52,334 nt of DNA from Acidobacteriota bacterium (GTDB lineage: Bacteria; Acidobacteriota; Blastocatellia; Chloracidobacteriales; JADJPF01): positions 1 to 52,334 of the forward strand of contig JACQZQ010000093.1 of assembly GCA_016213785.1 (NCBI GenBank). The letters are read 5' to 3'. The stretch's first letter is position 1, and every line of letters starts with the position of its first letter. A program made the translations under genes and the position numbers. Shown here in pieces: positions 25,857 to 33,998 of the stretch. The notes under the pieces are model-generated. The model had not been told where the DNA came from and did not search any database. It saw nothing but the letters and a program-made list of their open reading frames with translations.

Positions 25857-26861
25857 ATGGAATGGTTAACAAATAATCCAATAGCCAATTTACATGGTTT
25901 TGAGTTTTTAGGTTTTTACCTATGTTTTGCAGTTTTAACAGTTGTAACTTGTTGGTTACTAATAAAAAATACTGATCAAAGTAATAGTCTTCCTCCATTG
26001 GAAATACCACAAATTCCAGATCCTTACGAGATAGCCTATTTAAGGGGCAAAGAAAACGAAGTGATTCGTCTAGCGATATTTAGCTTAATAGATAAAGGGT
26101 ACTTAAAACTAGGAACTGATTATATAGAAAAAAGAGAAGGTCATCCTGATCCTAGTTTACTTCCTAATTTAGAAAAAAGTTTATTTGGTTGGATTTCACA
26201 GCAAAGTACAACTGTAACAGAAAATTCTGTTACTAAAACTATTAGTGGTGTTAAGCCATATGAGCTTTTTAGTATTAAAAATGGAATGCCTAGTCGAGCA
26301 AAGGTTTACTGTGAGTCCTATCAAAATCTTTTAGAGAAAAAACGCTTAGTTACTTCTGAAAAAGTCAAGGAAGTTGCTTGGAAAGTTGGAACCTCTGGAG
26401 TATTAATTTTAATGGGCTTAACAGGATATAAAATTGCTATTGCTTATAGTCAAGGACGGCACAATGTTGGGTTTTTAATAGCCTTAACAATTTTCTCTAT
26501 AATAGCTTTAATAATAGCTAGTGTTCCATCCCGTTTAAGTAGGCGTGGAAAGCTTTATCTAAAAGAACTACAACAAGCTTTTGCCAACATTGCTAAAACC
26601 GACAAGATGAATGTAAGTTCTCCAAATTATGACTCTCAAGTACCAACATTAGCAATGGCAATTTTTGGTGTGGGAATCTTGGCAGGCACGTCATTTAGTC
26701 TTTTTGAACAAATTTTTCATCGTTCAACTTCAAATAGTAGTTATGCGGGTAGTTACTATGGTAGTGGTTGTGGTAGCAGTAGTTGTGGTAGTGGTAGTAG
26801 TTGTAGTGGTGGCGGCGGTTGCGGAGGTGGCGGTTGTGGTGGTGGCGGCTGTGGTGGTTAA
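25857..26861 (+). CDS. TIGR04222-type membrane protein with Gly/Cys-rich C-terminal tail (putative MNIO substrate)
   Basis: 334 residues. Membrane segments are predicted by eye at ~17-36, ~176-196, ~204-222 and ~262-283. The domain between the first two (including IPDPYEIAYLRGKENEVIRLAIFSLIDKGYL) is the recognisable TIGR04222 region. The C-terminal ~40 residues are almost only Gly, Ser and Cys, with six cysteines spaced mostly by GGGG. Positive charges (SRLSRRGK after the third segment) suggest that the 37-175 domain and the 223-261 loop are cytoplasmic, putting the Cys tail outside. It is followed by a DUF692/MNIO gene and a partner gene. MNIO enzymes modify cysteines in peptide substrates, so the tail is the likely substrate. 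From memory, TIGR04222 proteins often have such tails and DUF692 neighbours. The function is unproven. Confidence 0.82.
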   Translation: MEWLTNNPIANLHGFEFLGFYLCFAVLTVVTCWLLIKNTDQSNSLPPLEIPQIPDPYEIAYLRGKENEVIRLAIFSLIDKGYLKLGTDYIEKREGHPDPSLLPNLEKSLFGWISQQSTTVTENSVTKTISGVKPYELFSIKNGMPSRAKVYCESYQNLLEKKRLVTSEKVKEVAWKVGTSGVLILMGLTGYKIAIAYSQGRHNVGFLIALTIFSIIALIIASVPSRLSRRGKLYLKELQQAFANIAKTDKMNVSSPNYDSQVPTLAMAIFGVGILAGTSFSLFEQIFHRSTSNSSYAGSYYGSGCGSSSCGSGSSCSGGGGCGGGGCGGGGCGG

Positions 26862-26913
26862 TCAAAGACTAAGATAAATTCTTAAAGATAAAAGATAGTT
26901 AATGGGTTAATAT

Positions 26914-27765
26914 ATGATTTTAGATAACTTACCAACTTTAGGCGCTGGAATTGGATTTCGAGATGAGTTTATAGGAGAACTTTTCCTTAATCGTAACAAA
27001 GTTGATTTTTTAGAGATTATCTCTGACCACTATATTGACCCACATCCAATAAAAACAGAGGAATTAGCATTGATTAGAAAGTATTTTACGCTAATTCCTC
27101 ATGGAATAAATCTTTCCTTAGGTAGCGCTGAAGGCTTAGATAAAAATTATGTTAAAAAACTAGCTAAGCTAATTAATGACTTAAACCCGCCTTGGTGGAG
27201 CGAACATATTTGTTTTACTCAAGCAGGTGGTGTTGATATTGGACATCTATCCCCACTACCCTTTACTTGGGAAGCTATTAATGTAATAGTGAAAAACATT
27301 AAAGAGGTTAAACAGCTTATAAATTCTCCTTTAATTTTAGAAAATATTACTTATATGCTAAAAATTCCTGGTGCTGAAATGAGTGAAGCCGAGTTTATTT
27401 CAGAAATCCTAGAACAAACCGACTCAGGAATGTTACTAGATATTACCAATTTATATATAAATTCTATTAATCATAAATTTGATATAGAAGAATTTTTAGC
27501 TCAAATACCTTTAGAAAGAATAGTTCAGCTACATTTTGTTGGAGGATATTTTCATAGAGGAATGCTAATTGATAGCCATTCTCACCCAACTCATAAAGAA
27601 GTTTGGCAGCTTATGGAAAGACTATCAAAAATTACTAAGCTAAAAGCCACAATCCTAGAACGTGATGAAAACTTTCCTAAATTTACTGAACTTTTAGAAG
27701 AATTAGAACATGCTCGCTCTATAGCCTTTAATCCTTCTAAAGAAAGGGCTATGTCGTGGGTTTAA
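26914..27765 (+). CDS. DUF692 family multinuclear non-heme iron-dependent oxidase (MNIO)
   Basis: A 283-residue TIM-barrel enzyme of the MbnB/TglH family. These bind two or three irons and oxidatively rearrange cysteine (or other) residues in ribosomal peptides. Family signatures are all present: GAGIGFRDEF at the start, LEIISDHY, PHGINLSLGS, WWSEHICF, LENITYML, LLDITNLYINSINH, LHFVGG, IDSHSHPTHKEVW and ILERDENFP, supplying the His, Asp and Glu iron ligands. It sits 52 bases after the Gly/Cys-tail membrane protein, and its stop overlaps the next gene by 10 bases. By analogy with MbnB-MbnC and TglH-TglI, the next gene is the expected partner subunit. The chemistry on this substrate is not deducible from sequence. 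Confidence 0.9.
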   Translation: MILDNLPTLGAGIGFRDEFIGELFLNRNKVDFLEIISDHYIDPHPIKTEELALIRKYFTLIPHGINLSLGSAEGLDKNYVKKLAKLINDLNPPWWSEHICFTQAGGVDIGHLSPLPFTWEAINVIVKNIKEVKQLINSPLILENITYMLKIPGAEMSEAEFISEILEQTDSGMLLDITNLYINSINHKFDIEEFLAQIPLERIVQLHFVGGYFHRGMLIDSHSHPTHKEVWQLMERLSKITKLKATILERDENFPKFTELLEELEHARSIAFNPSKERAMSWV

Positions 27766-28340
27766 CAGAAGTTCAAAAAACACTTGCACTGCTTTATACA
27801 AACCGCGAATTGCGGGAAAAGTTTTTGTCTAACCCCCAAGAAATAGCAAAAGATTTTAGTCTAACACCTGTAGATATTGAGCACCTTACAGCCCTTTCCG
27901 CTTTTCATTTAGATGAATTTGCAAACTCTTTACAATATAAACGCTTAGGTGAAGTAATTAAGGTTTTAAGCTTGACTGAAAAAAGCTTAAAATCAGAATT
28001 TTCTGACCTATTTCTTGAGTTTACTAATAATTACCTACCTTCAGGAGTTAAAAAACATCGTGATGATGCACTTGCTTTTACTAAATTTATAATGAGTAAA
28101 AAAAATATCCCTGACTGGTGCAAGGAAATTGCTGAGTATGAAGCTACACGTATTGAACTAGGAGAGGCTAATAAACTACTGGTAATAAAAGTATTTCGCT
28201 ACCCATTAAAACAAATTATCCAAGCACTTTTTCAAAATGAAGAGATAAATATCAGAAAAAAAAGGACTTTGGCTATTTGGTTAAAATTACCTAGTCAAAC
28301 TAAATGGTATCACCGGTTTTTAACTCTTTTTGGTTCCTAG
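27756..28340 (+). CDS. Putative MNIO partner protein, third gene of the cassette
   Basis: 194 residues, starting at GTG inside the end of the MNIO gene (10-base overlap), a strong sign of coupled synthesis. The N-terminal segment LALLYTNRELREKFLSNPQEIAKDFSLTPVDIEHL (residues 9-43) looks like the short helical module seen in peptide-recognition or Nif11-like proteins. The rest is alpha-helical and basic towards the end, with no signal peptide or membrane segment. I do not recognise a named family. Other MNIO systems pair the oxidase with a substrate-binding subunit (MbnC, TglI, HvfC-like), and this gene occupies that position. The partner role is an inference from context. Confidence 0.65.
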   Translation: MGLTEVQKTLALLYTNRELREKFLSNPQEIAKDFSLTPVDIEHLTALSAFHLDEFANSLQYKRLGEVIKVLSLTEKSLKSEFSDLFLEFTNNYLPSGVKKHRDDALAFTKFIMSKKNIPDWCKEIAEYEATRIELGEANKLLVIKVFRYPLKQIIQALFQNEEINIRKKRTLAIWLKLPSQTKWYHRFLTLFGS

Positions 28341-28494
28341 CCTTCCAAATTTTCTAAAAAACAAGTAGATTAATTTTGGTCTGAGGAAATTGCTAGCATC
28401 AGACTAGAACACTATGTTATTTTGAAATATCTTCAAACCTATCAACATAATCTAATCATTCAATAGTAGGTTAGCTAAATGGACGGTTAAGCAC

Positions 28495-29766
28495 ATGGCA
28501 AAAGCTAAATCTCTAGTTGTTACTTCACTTTTTGCTTCTTCTGATATTGGCAATGTTCGTGATAATAATGAAGATAACTTTATTGTTGCTAATTTAATGA
28601 ATGGTGAGTCTTATAATTTTCCTCAAAGTGTTAAACATCAAATAGAAAAAAATCGACTTTTAATTGCTGTATCTGATGGGATGGGAGGAGAGCAAGGTGG
28701 TGAAATTGCCGCAGCAATAGCCGTTTACGGCCTAAAGCTAGAATTAATGCGTTTACTTAAGTCTCAAAATGATGATAGCGAAGTAGATTTACTAATTAAA
28801 GCTTTAGAAAAAGTAAACCAAATTATTTGGCAAACTAGCCAAGAAATAGAAAAATTAAGAGGGATGGGTGCTGCTATCACTGCTGTACTAATTTTAGGTA
28901 CTCGTGCTTATATTGCAGAAGTCGGTGATTCTCGTGCTTATGTAATTCGTGAAAGAAAAATTAAGCAAATTACTACTGACCAATCACTTTTTGAAATGCT
29001 ATCTCAAACAGGTTCTTTTGAAGGAAAAGTGCCATCAGAAAACACACGTAATATTATCCTACAGTCAATGGGAGGTCAGGAAAAGATTCATGTTGCGGTT
29101 ACTACTTTAGAAATACAATTAGGGGATTATTTATTGCTATGTTCAGATGGTTTATCTAATATGCTTACTTTATCAGAAATATGTGAGTTTATTTCTCAAT
29201 CTTCCAACCTAGAAAGAGCCGGGGCTAAAATGATTGACCTAGCAAAAGAAAGAGGTGGAGATGATAATATAACTCTAGTAATTGCAAACTTTGAAGGTAC
29301 AGCTTTGTCAAGAATCGGAAATAAAAGTATTACCCAATCTATAGAAGTACTTACAGCTTTTAATCCATTAACAAGAGATGTTGAACGTCGAGTGCGTCGT
29401 ATAACTCAACAAATGGGGTCAGGAGAACTAAAGCAGAACCCTAGTCTTATATTTCGTTCTACTCTAGGGATTATGCCGCCATCAGAATACCCTAATCGCA
29501 GTCAGGCATTAAATGAGAGTGATAAATCTATAGAACATCTTTATAATGCTGGTAAACAATTATCATCTGTAATTAATCAAGTGCAAGAATTGGAATCTTG
29601 GTTAGAAAAACAAGGTCGTCTTGACCCAACTCTACAAAAAGCTATTGTGCATCTAGAATATGCAATAAAAAATACTCAAAAAATAGAAATCGTTGCACGT
29701 AAAGCACGCTCTTTAATAGAGCGCTTAAGTGCAAAACCTAGTTACCCTATAGATAAAAAAACTTAG
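28495..29766 (+). CDS. PP2C-family Ser/Thr protein phosphatase (second copy)
   Basis: 423 residues. A complete PPM phosphatase domain covers residues ~10-270: NVRDNNEDNF, AVSDGMGGEQGGEIAAA, GMGAAITAV, VGDSRAYV, CSDGLSN and GGDDNITLV carry the metal-binding acidic residues. The C-terminal ~150 residues differ from the first PP2C of this window. They are helical, contain no cNMP-like fold, and end in a stretch that may form a coiled coil (~345-410). The spacing of both catalytic domains and the long insert after NNED (NLMNGESYNFP...) are alike, so the two are probably paralogues. It lies between the MNIO cassette and clpX with a 154-base gap upstream. There are no membrane segments. Confidence 0.88.
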   Translation: MAKAKSLVVTSLFASSDIGNVRDNNEDNFIVANLMNGESYNFPQSVKHQIEKNRLLIAVSDGMGGEQGGEIAAAIAVYGLKLELMRLLKSQNDDSEVDLLIKALEKVNQIIWQTSQEIEKLRGMGAAITAVLILGTRAYIAEVGDSRAYVIRERKIKQITTDQSLFEMLSQTGSFEGKVPSENTRNIILQSMGGQEKIHVAVTTLEIQLGDYLLLCSDGLSNMLTLSEICEFISQSSNLERAGAKMIDLAKERGGDDNITLVIANFEGTALSRIGNKSITQSIEVLTAFNPLTRDVERRVRRITQQMGSGELKQNPSLIFRSTLGIMPPSEYPNRSQALNESDKSIEHLYNAGKQLSSVINQVQELESWLEKQGRLDPTLQKAIVHLEYAIKNTQKIEIVARKARSLIERLSAKPSYPIDKKT

Positions 29767-29836
29767 TATATCTGCTAGTAGACAGAAAAAATCTGTTTCA
29801 ATCTTTTAGGGTTCGATTTAGAATAAGCAAAATTTT

Positions 29837-29843
29837 AAGGAGG
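29837..29843 (+). promoter_or_regulatory. Strong ribosome-binding site deciding the GTG start of clpX
   Basis: AAGGAGG lies five bases before a GTG codon at 29849. No ATG is nearby in frame upstream, and the conserved N-terminus ([12 protein letters not shown]) begins right after, so the GTG is the real start. Confidence 0.85.
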
Positions 29844-29848
29844 TAGCA

Positions 29849-31093
29849 GTGAGATTTACTGAAGAAGTTCCGCGATGTTCGTTTTGTCATAAATCGAACA
29901 GAGAAGTAAAAAAATTAATTGCTGGCCCATCTGTTTATATTTGTAATGAATGTATTAATATCTGTAATGATATCCTAGCAGACAATACTAAGGAAGTTGA
30001 ACAGCAACAATCTGGCCTTCCTGCTCCAATGGAAATTAAACGATTTCTTGATCAATATGTAATTCAACAAGACGAGACTAAAAAACGCTTAGCTGTTGCT
30101 GTCTATCAACATTACAAACGAATTGCCATTGCTAAGAAAAAAGCTAATAACAATAAAAAAGCTGATGTTGAAGTTCAAAAGAGTAACGTTTTATTAATTG
30201 GGCCAACAGGTACAGGAAAAACCCTACTTGCACAAACCTTGGCTAGAATGCTGGATGTACCTTTCTGTATTGCGGATGCTACCACTTTAACCGAAGCAGG
30301 CTATGTTGGCGAAGATGTAGAAAATATTATTAGTAAACTACTTGAAGCTGCTAGCGGCGATGTAGAGCAAGCTCAAATTGGAATAGTCTATTTAGACGAA
30401 ATTGATAAAATTTCTCGTAAAGATGATAACCCTTCTGTTACAAGAGATGTTTCTGGCGAAGGTGTCCAACAGTCTTTACTAAAAGTCTTAGAAGGCACAG
30501 AAATTTTTGTCCCTCAAGCTCGTGGCGCTCGCTATGTTCAACAAGAAAGAGTTAAAGTAGATACTACTAACATTCTCTTTATCTGTGGAGGCGCTTTTGT
30601 TGGTTTAGATAAAGTAGTTGAACGTCGTTTAGGAGGAAAAACCTTAGGTTTTCAAGCTGATATTAATAAACGTAGGTTTAGCGCTAGGTCTAATTTACTT
30701 TCACATGTTGAACCCCAAGATTTAATTAAGTTTGGAATGATTCCTGAGTTTGTAGGTCGGCTTGCCTCGGTAAGCTCTTTACATGAATTAGATGAAGCTG
30801 CACTAGTAGAAATTCTTACAAAACCCAAAAACTCTTTAATGAAACAGTATCAAGCACTTTTTGAACTTGATGGTATTCGCATGACTTATACTGATTCATC
30901 TGTAGAAGCTATTGCACGTAAAGCTATAGAATTAAAAGTAGGTGCAAGAGGCTTAAGAATGGTGCTTGAGAAAATTATGTTAGATGCTTTTTATAATTTA
31001 CCGTCACAACGTAAGATAAAGAAATTTGTTCTTACTAGTGAAATGGTTGAAAGTGGAACATTGTCTTTACAGGCTTTAGAGCAAGTTAGCTAG
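29849..31093 (+). CDS. clpX: ATP-dependent Clp protease ATP-binding subunit ClpX, divergent
   Basis: A 414-residue AAA+ unfoldase that feeds proteins to ClpP. The N-terminal zinc domain is intact (Cys 10, 13, 32 and 35), as are Walker A GPTGTGKT (~116-123), the GYVGEDVE pore loop (~149), Walker B IVYLDEID (~179) and the sensor-2 region GARGLR. Two functional loops differ from the usual sequence. The RKH pore loop (normally GGRKHP) reads GARYVQ near residue 226, and the ClpP-docking IGF tripeptide reads LGF near 266 in a modified context. It stands alone, without clpP or tig beside it. It may be the sole ClpX or a second, specialised copy. It starts at GTG with a strong ribosome-binding site. 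Confidence 0.9.
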   Translation: MRFTEEVPRCSFCHKSNREVKKLIAGPSVYICNECINICNDILADNTKEVEQQQSGLPAPMEIKRFLDQYVIQQDETKKRLAVAVYQHYKRIAIAKKKANNNKKADVEVQKSNVLLIGPTGTGKTLLAQTLARMLDVPFCIADATTLTEAGYVGEDVENIISKLLEAASGDVEQAQIGIVYLDEIDKISRKDDNPSVTRDVSGEGVQQSLLKVLEGTEIFVPQARGARYVQQERVKVDTTNILFICGGAFVGLDKVVERRLGGKTLGFQADINKRRFSARSNLLSHVEPQDLIKFGMIPEFVGRLASVSSLHELDEAALVEILTKPKNSLMKQYQALFELDGIRMTYTDSSVEAIARKAIELKVGARGLRMVLEKIMLDAFYNLPSQRKIKKFVLTSEMVESGTLSLQALEQVS

Positions 31094-31435
31094 TAAAAAT
31101 AATCTAAGAAAATAGTTAGAGTTATTAAAATCTAATATAGTTTACTAGCTAGCTTTTTCTAGCTGTTGTTTGTTTTATTAACATCATTTTCTAAGTAATC
31201 CTAATATAGCTATAAGTCTTGTCTAAGCATATTATTTCTAAATTTAATCCTAGTAGGTTTTCCACAAATTTTTCCTAAAAATCATCGGTAAATTTTTCTA
31301 GTTTCGTTTTAGCTTTGAAACGCCAATTTGGGAAGCTTTATATTAAAGCTGGTGGTTAAAACTATTAATTAAATCAAAAACATAGTATTAATAGCAGCAT
31401 GTTTTAATTTCTAATTTCTTAAGAGAGGCTAAGAG
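31094..31435. other. Intergenic region with terminator and a 17-bp palindrome
   Basis: There is no gene. A hairpin AGCTAG / CTAGCT at 31147-31164 followed by a T-rich run probably terminates clpX. A palindrome AGCTTTA-TAT-TAAAGCT (31334-31350) lies about 85 bases before the next gene and could be an operator. GAGAGG shortly before the ATG at 31436 serves as ribosome-binding site. Confidence 0.5.
31147..31164 (+). terminator. Probable clpX terminator
   Basis: AGCTAG (31147-31152) pairs with CTAGCT (31159-31164) over a CTTTTT loop, followed by GTTGTTTGTTTT. The stem is short at 6 bp, so termination may be modest. Confidence 0.45.
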
Positions 31436-32383
31436 ATGCAAACTCTATATGATCCTATTGAACCCTTTGATCAAGGGATGCTTACGGTTTCATCAATCCA
31501 TAAAATCTATTATGAACAAAGCGGTAATCCAAATGGTAAGCCAGTAGTTTTTCTACACGGTGGCCCTGGCGGAGGTACTGACCCAATGTATAGAAGATTT
31601 TTTGACCCTCAGGCTTATCGAATTATAATTTTTGATCAACGAGGCTCAGGTAAAAGCGAGCCATTTGCTTGCCTAGAAGAAAATACTACATGGGACTTAG
31701 TTGCAGATATTGAAAAATTACGTGAGCACTTAGGTATTGAGCATTGGGTAGTGTTTGGAGGATCCTGGGGAAGTACCTTAAGTTTAGCTTATGCTGAAAC
31801 TCACCCAGATAGAACAGTAGCTTTAGTTTTACGAGGCATCTTTTTATGTCGCCCTAAAGAAATAAAATGGTTTTATCAAGAAGGGGCAGATGCTATTTTT
31901 CCTGATGTTTGGGAAGATTACTTAAATTTAATTCCAGTAGAAGAGCGCGCAGATATGTTAACAGCTTATCATAAACGTCTTACTAGCGATGATGAAAAGG
32001 TGCGTTTAGATGCAGCAAGAGCTTGGAGCATTTGGGAAGGCAGTACTTCTAAATTAATTCCTTCTCAATCTCTAATAGATAGTTTTGGTGAACCAGAAAA
32101 AGCCCTACCTCTAGCTCGTATTGAATGCCATTATTTTATGAATAATGCGTTTTTCTCATCAGATAATTACTTAATTGAAAATATAGGGAAAATTCGACAT
32201 ATTCCTGCGGTAATTGTACAGGGTAGATATGATGTTGTTTGTCCAATAATGAGTGCATGGGAACTACATAGAGCTTGGCCTGAGGCAACACTAGAAATAA
32301 TCCCTAATGCAGGACACTCTGCAACAGAGCCAGGGATTATTGACGGACTTGTTAGAGCAACAGACAAATTTAAAGATTTATAG
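31436..32383 (+). CDS. pip: Proline iminopeptidase (alpha/beta hydrolase, S33 family)
   Basis: A 315-residue cytoplasmic peptidase that removes N-terminal proline from peptides. The family signature is clear: HGGPGGGTDPMYRRFFDP oxyanion region near 40-57, DQRGSGKS, and the nucleophile elbow GGSWGSTLSLAYA near 108-120. Catalytic Asp is in GRYDVVCP near 264 and His in NAGHSATEPG near 292. The length is typical of the TIGR01249-type enzyme. The sequence YDPIEPFDQGML at the start matches the usual N-terminus. It is convergent with the lipid-kinase gene and probably monocistronic. Confidence 0.95.
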   Translation: MQTLYDPIEPFDQGMLTVSSIHKIYYEQSGNPNGKPVVFLHGGPGGGTDPMYRRFFDPQAYRIIIFDQRGSGKSEPFACLEENTTWDLVADIEKLREHLGIEHWVVFGGSWGSTLSLAYAETHPDRTVALVLRGIFLCRPKEIKWFYQEGADAIFPDVWEDYLNLIPVEERADMLTAYHKRLTSDDEKVRLDAARAWSIWEGSTSKLIPSQSLIDSFGEPEKALPLARIECHYFMNNAFFSSDNYLIENIGKIRHIPAVIVQGRYDVVCPIMSAWELHRAWPEATLEIIPNAGHSATEPGIIDGLVRATDKFKDL

Positions 32384-32394
32384 GATGCTTTACT

Positions 32395-32437
32395 AATAGC
32401 TAAAAATTGAGCACAAAATACTTAGTTTTTAGCTATT
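32395..32437. terminator. Inverted repeat between convergent pip and lipid-kinase genes
   Basis: AATAGCTAAAAA (32395-32406) pairs perfectly with TTTTTAGCTATT (32426-32437) with a 19-base loop, spanning the gap and overlapping the stop codon of the minus-strand gene. The right arm itself supplies a T-run, so it can act as a bidirectional terminator. Confidence 0.65.
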
Positions 32438-33371
32438 CTGTTTGTTTAGGGCATCTAACCATCAGCTTTTTGGCTTTTAGCTCAAATGTTGCAGGTAATT
32501 GACCAGCATACTCTCCGTCCATCTCAAGACGGACTAAAGTTTTTGAATTAATAGGTTTAGCTATGATTTTTTTAACTCTTGTAGTTGCAACATAAGGTAA
32601 GTCTAAATGTGTGCCTGAATAAAGATGATGTGCATTAGATAGTATAGCTATTTTACTTAATTCTTTTATTACAATTACATCAAGAAGCCCATCTGTTAAG
32701 CTTGCTTTTGGCGCAATTTTCATCCCTCCACCAAAATAACGACCATTACCGATTATTACACTAGCTATTGTCCATCTTTGAGGCGACTTATCATCACATT
32801 CTAGAAAGATTTCTGGGCATTCATAGGATAAAGTAGTAGCTAAAGTAGCATAAGCATAAGCTAAAGTTCCACCAAAGGTTTTATTAGAAGATTCTGAACG
32901 CTTTACTACTTCTCCACCCATACCAAATGAAGCAACATTTATAAAATAGCGAGATTCTTCTTTTAGTTTAGTATTAAGAAAAGTTGCTTGCCCTACATCT
33001 ATTAATTCAGATTTTCCTTTTGCTAAAGCTAATGCAGCATCTTGAAAACGTTTAGGTAGATTTAGGCTTTTAGGAAAATCCCCTCCACTTCCATGTGGTA
33101 AAATTCCTAGTTCTGTATTAGCCCCTGAATTAATAATTCCATTAGTAACTTCTGATATTGTGCCATCGCCTCCACAAGCAATAATAAATTTTCTTCCCTC
33201 ACTAGCAGCATTAGCCGCAATTTCTTTAGCATCACCAGCTTTTTTAGTAAAAGCACAAGTAAATTGACCAAAATAAGAGCTAATACAAGCAGCAAGCCCA
33301 GGCCAACTACGCCCAGTTGCCCCATTAGCCGAAGCAGGATTTACAATTATTAATGGCAAGGAGTTATTCAT
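32433..33371 (-). CDS. Diacylglycerol kinase family lipid kinase (DagK/YegS-like)
   Basis: A 312-residue lipid kinase of the DAGK catalytic-domain superfamily. Visible: IVNPASANGATGR at residues 8-20 (NP and glycine-rich nucleotide site), ACGGDGTISEVTNGI with the GGDGT motif near 66, GILPHGSGGDFPKSL near 92-106 (the usual G-T-x-N-D is replaced by GSGGDFPK), and LLDVIVIKELSK in the C-terminal beta domain with a terminal FELKAKKLMVRC. It probably phosphorylates diacylglycerol or a related lipid in membrane lipid turnover. It has no membrane segment, typical of the soluble group. The substrate is not decidable here. Confidence 0.88.
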   Translation of the reverse strand: MNNSLPLIIVNPASANGATGRSWPGLAACISSYFGQFTCAFTKKAGDAKEIAANAASEGRKFIIACGGDGTISEVTNGIINSGANTELGILPHGSGGDFPKSLNLPKRFQDAALALAKGKSELIDVGQATFLNTKLKEESRYFINVASFGMGGEVVKRSESSNKTFGGTLAYAYATLATTLSYECPEIFLECDDKSPQRWTIASVIIGNGRYFGGGMKIAPKASLTDGLLDVIVIKELSKIAILSNAHHLYSGTHLDLPYVATTRVKKIIAKPINSKTLVRLEMDGEYAGQLPATFELKAKKLMVRCPKQTE

Positions 33372-33707
33372 TTATAATGCGCTCGTCTTGATTAAATTTT
33401 AGGTTTATCATTTTTTTTTGGCCTTTGCTTATATTTTTTACTTTCACAGCATAGCCTTTTCTGTCTTAAATGAAAATCACTTCCTACTCCCATTCACAGT
33501 ATAGTTTACAGGATTACATTTTGTGCACTATCAGAATTTTTATTCTGAGTTTCCAGGAACTTTGAATGATATGTTTTTATAAAACTATCACTAGTGTGTA
33601 GGGAAGTTTATGGGTTGTGTATAAAACTAATAATATTTTGTTTAAGGGAACAGCAATAGCTGAGTATTAAATATTTTAGAAGATGTAATGCAACTAATTT
33701 TTTCTTT

Positions 33708-33785
33708 ATGTGGAATGGGCTTACTGGATCTGGGTCGTCTAATGATGTGAATGACGATGATATTATGGAAGGTATGTTTGGTTAA
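33708..33785 (+). other. Possible tiny reading frame (25 codons) with acidic end
   Basis: ATG at 33708 opens a 25-codon frame ending in TAA at 33783-33785. It has a Gly/Ser start and an acidic stretch NDVNDDDIMEGMFG. No ribosome-binding site precedes the ATG. The frame extends upstream without a stop to about 33660, where a CTG follows AAGGGAA at a loose distance. It could be a remnant of a longer gene or chance. It matters because the following inverted repeats begin within its last codons. Confidence 0.2.
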
Positions 33786-33838
33786 AGTATAACTATAAAA
33801 ATACCTATTTAACCAAACTAACCAGTATTTTTATAGTT
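33776..33838 (+). repeat. Interlocked inverted repeats (A-B-A'-B'), pseudoknot or switch-like
   Basis: Arm A GTTTGGTTAAA (33776-33786) pairs perfectly with A' TTTAACCAAAC (33808-33818). Arm B AACTATAAAAATAC (33791-33804) pairs perfectly with B' GTATTTTTATAGTT (33825-33838). The order A-B-A'-B' means the two helices either exclude each other or form a pseudoknot. The layout recalls an antiterminator/terminator pair but lacks a final T-tract. The function is unknown. Confidence 0.75.
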
Positions 33839-33998
33839 GGCTTGCAAGTATCAAATTTAATTCCTTTCATTGCTTCAAACTTGATGCGCAAACTTTCTTA
33901 GTTTTTGAGCTAGCTCATTGTTACTAGCACAATGAACTAGTTGCTAGTGTCTATACCTATAAGATAGGAATTTTATAATTTATTATGGAGTAGAAAAA

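Larger units (their letters stand above)
33372..33998. other. Long intergenic region with interlocked inverted repeats
   Basis: This 627-base region has no confident gene. It contains a possible 25-codon reading frame (33708-33785), two interlocking inverted repeats (33776-33838), an imperfect palindrome CTAG-x-TCATTGT / ACAATGA-x-CTAG at 33910-33940, and a small CCTAT-AAG-ATAGG hairpin at 33956-33968 just upstream of the secreted-protein gene. Its high density of palindromes stands out against the other gaps. It could be a regulatory leader for the gene at 33999 or a decayed mobile element. Confidence 0.55.

Noticed and set aside
26665-26877. Val-rich frame overlapping the Gly/Cys tail
   Set aside because: It is a shifted reading of GGT/GTT repeats. 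The Gly/Cys frame is continuous with the recognised membrane domain.
28495-29766. PP2C as a fourth member of the MNIO cassette
   Set aside because: A 154-base gap separates it and its paralogue near 14895 has no MNIO link, so it more likely belongs to kinase signalling.
31258-31266. DnaA-box-like TTTTCCACA downstream of clpX
   Set aside because: It is a single copy, one mismatch from consensus, with no cluster, no AT-rich unwinding pattern distinct from background and no dnaA or dnaN nearby, so it is not an origin.
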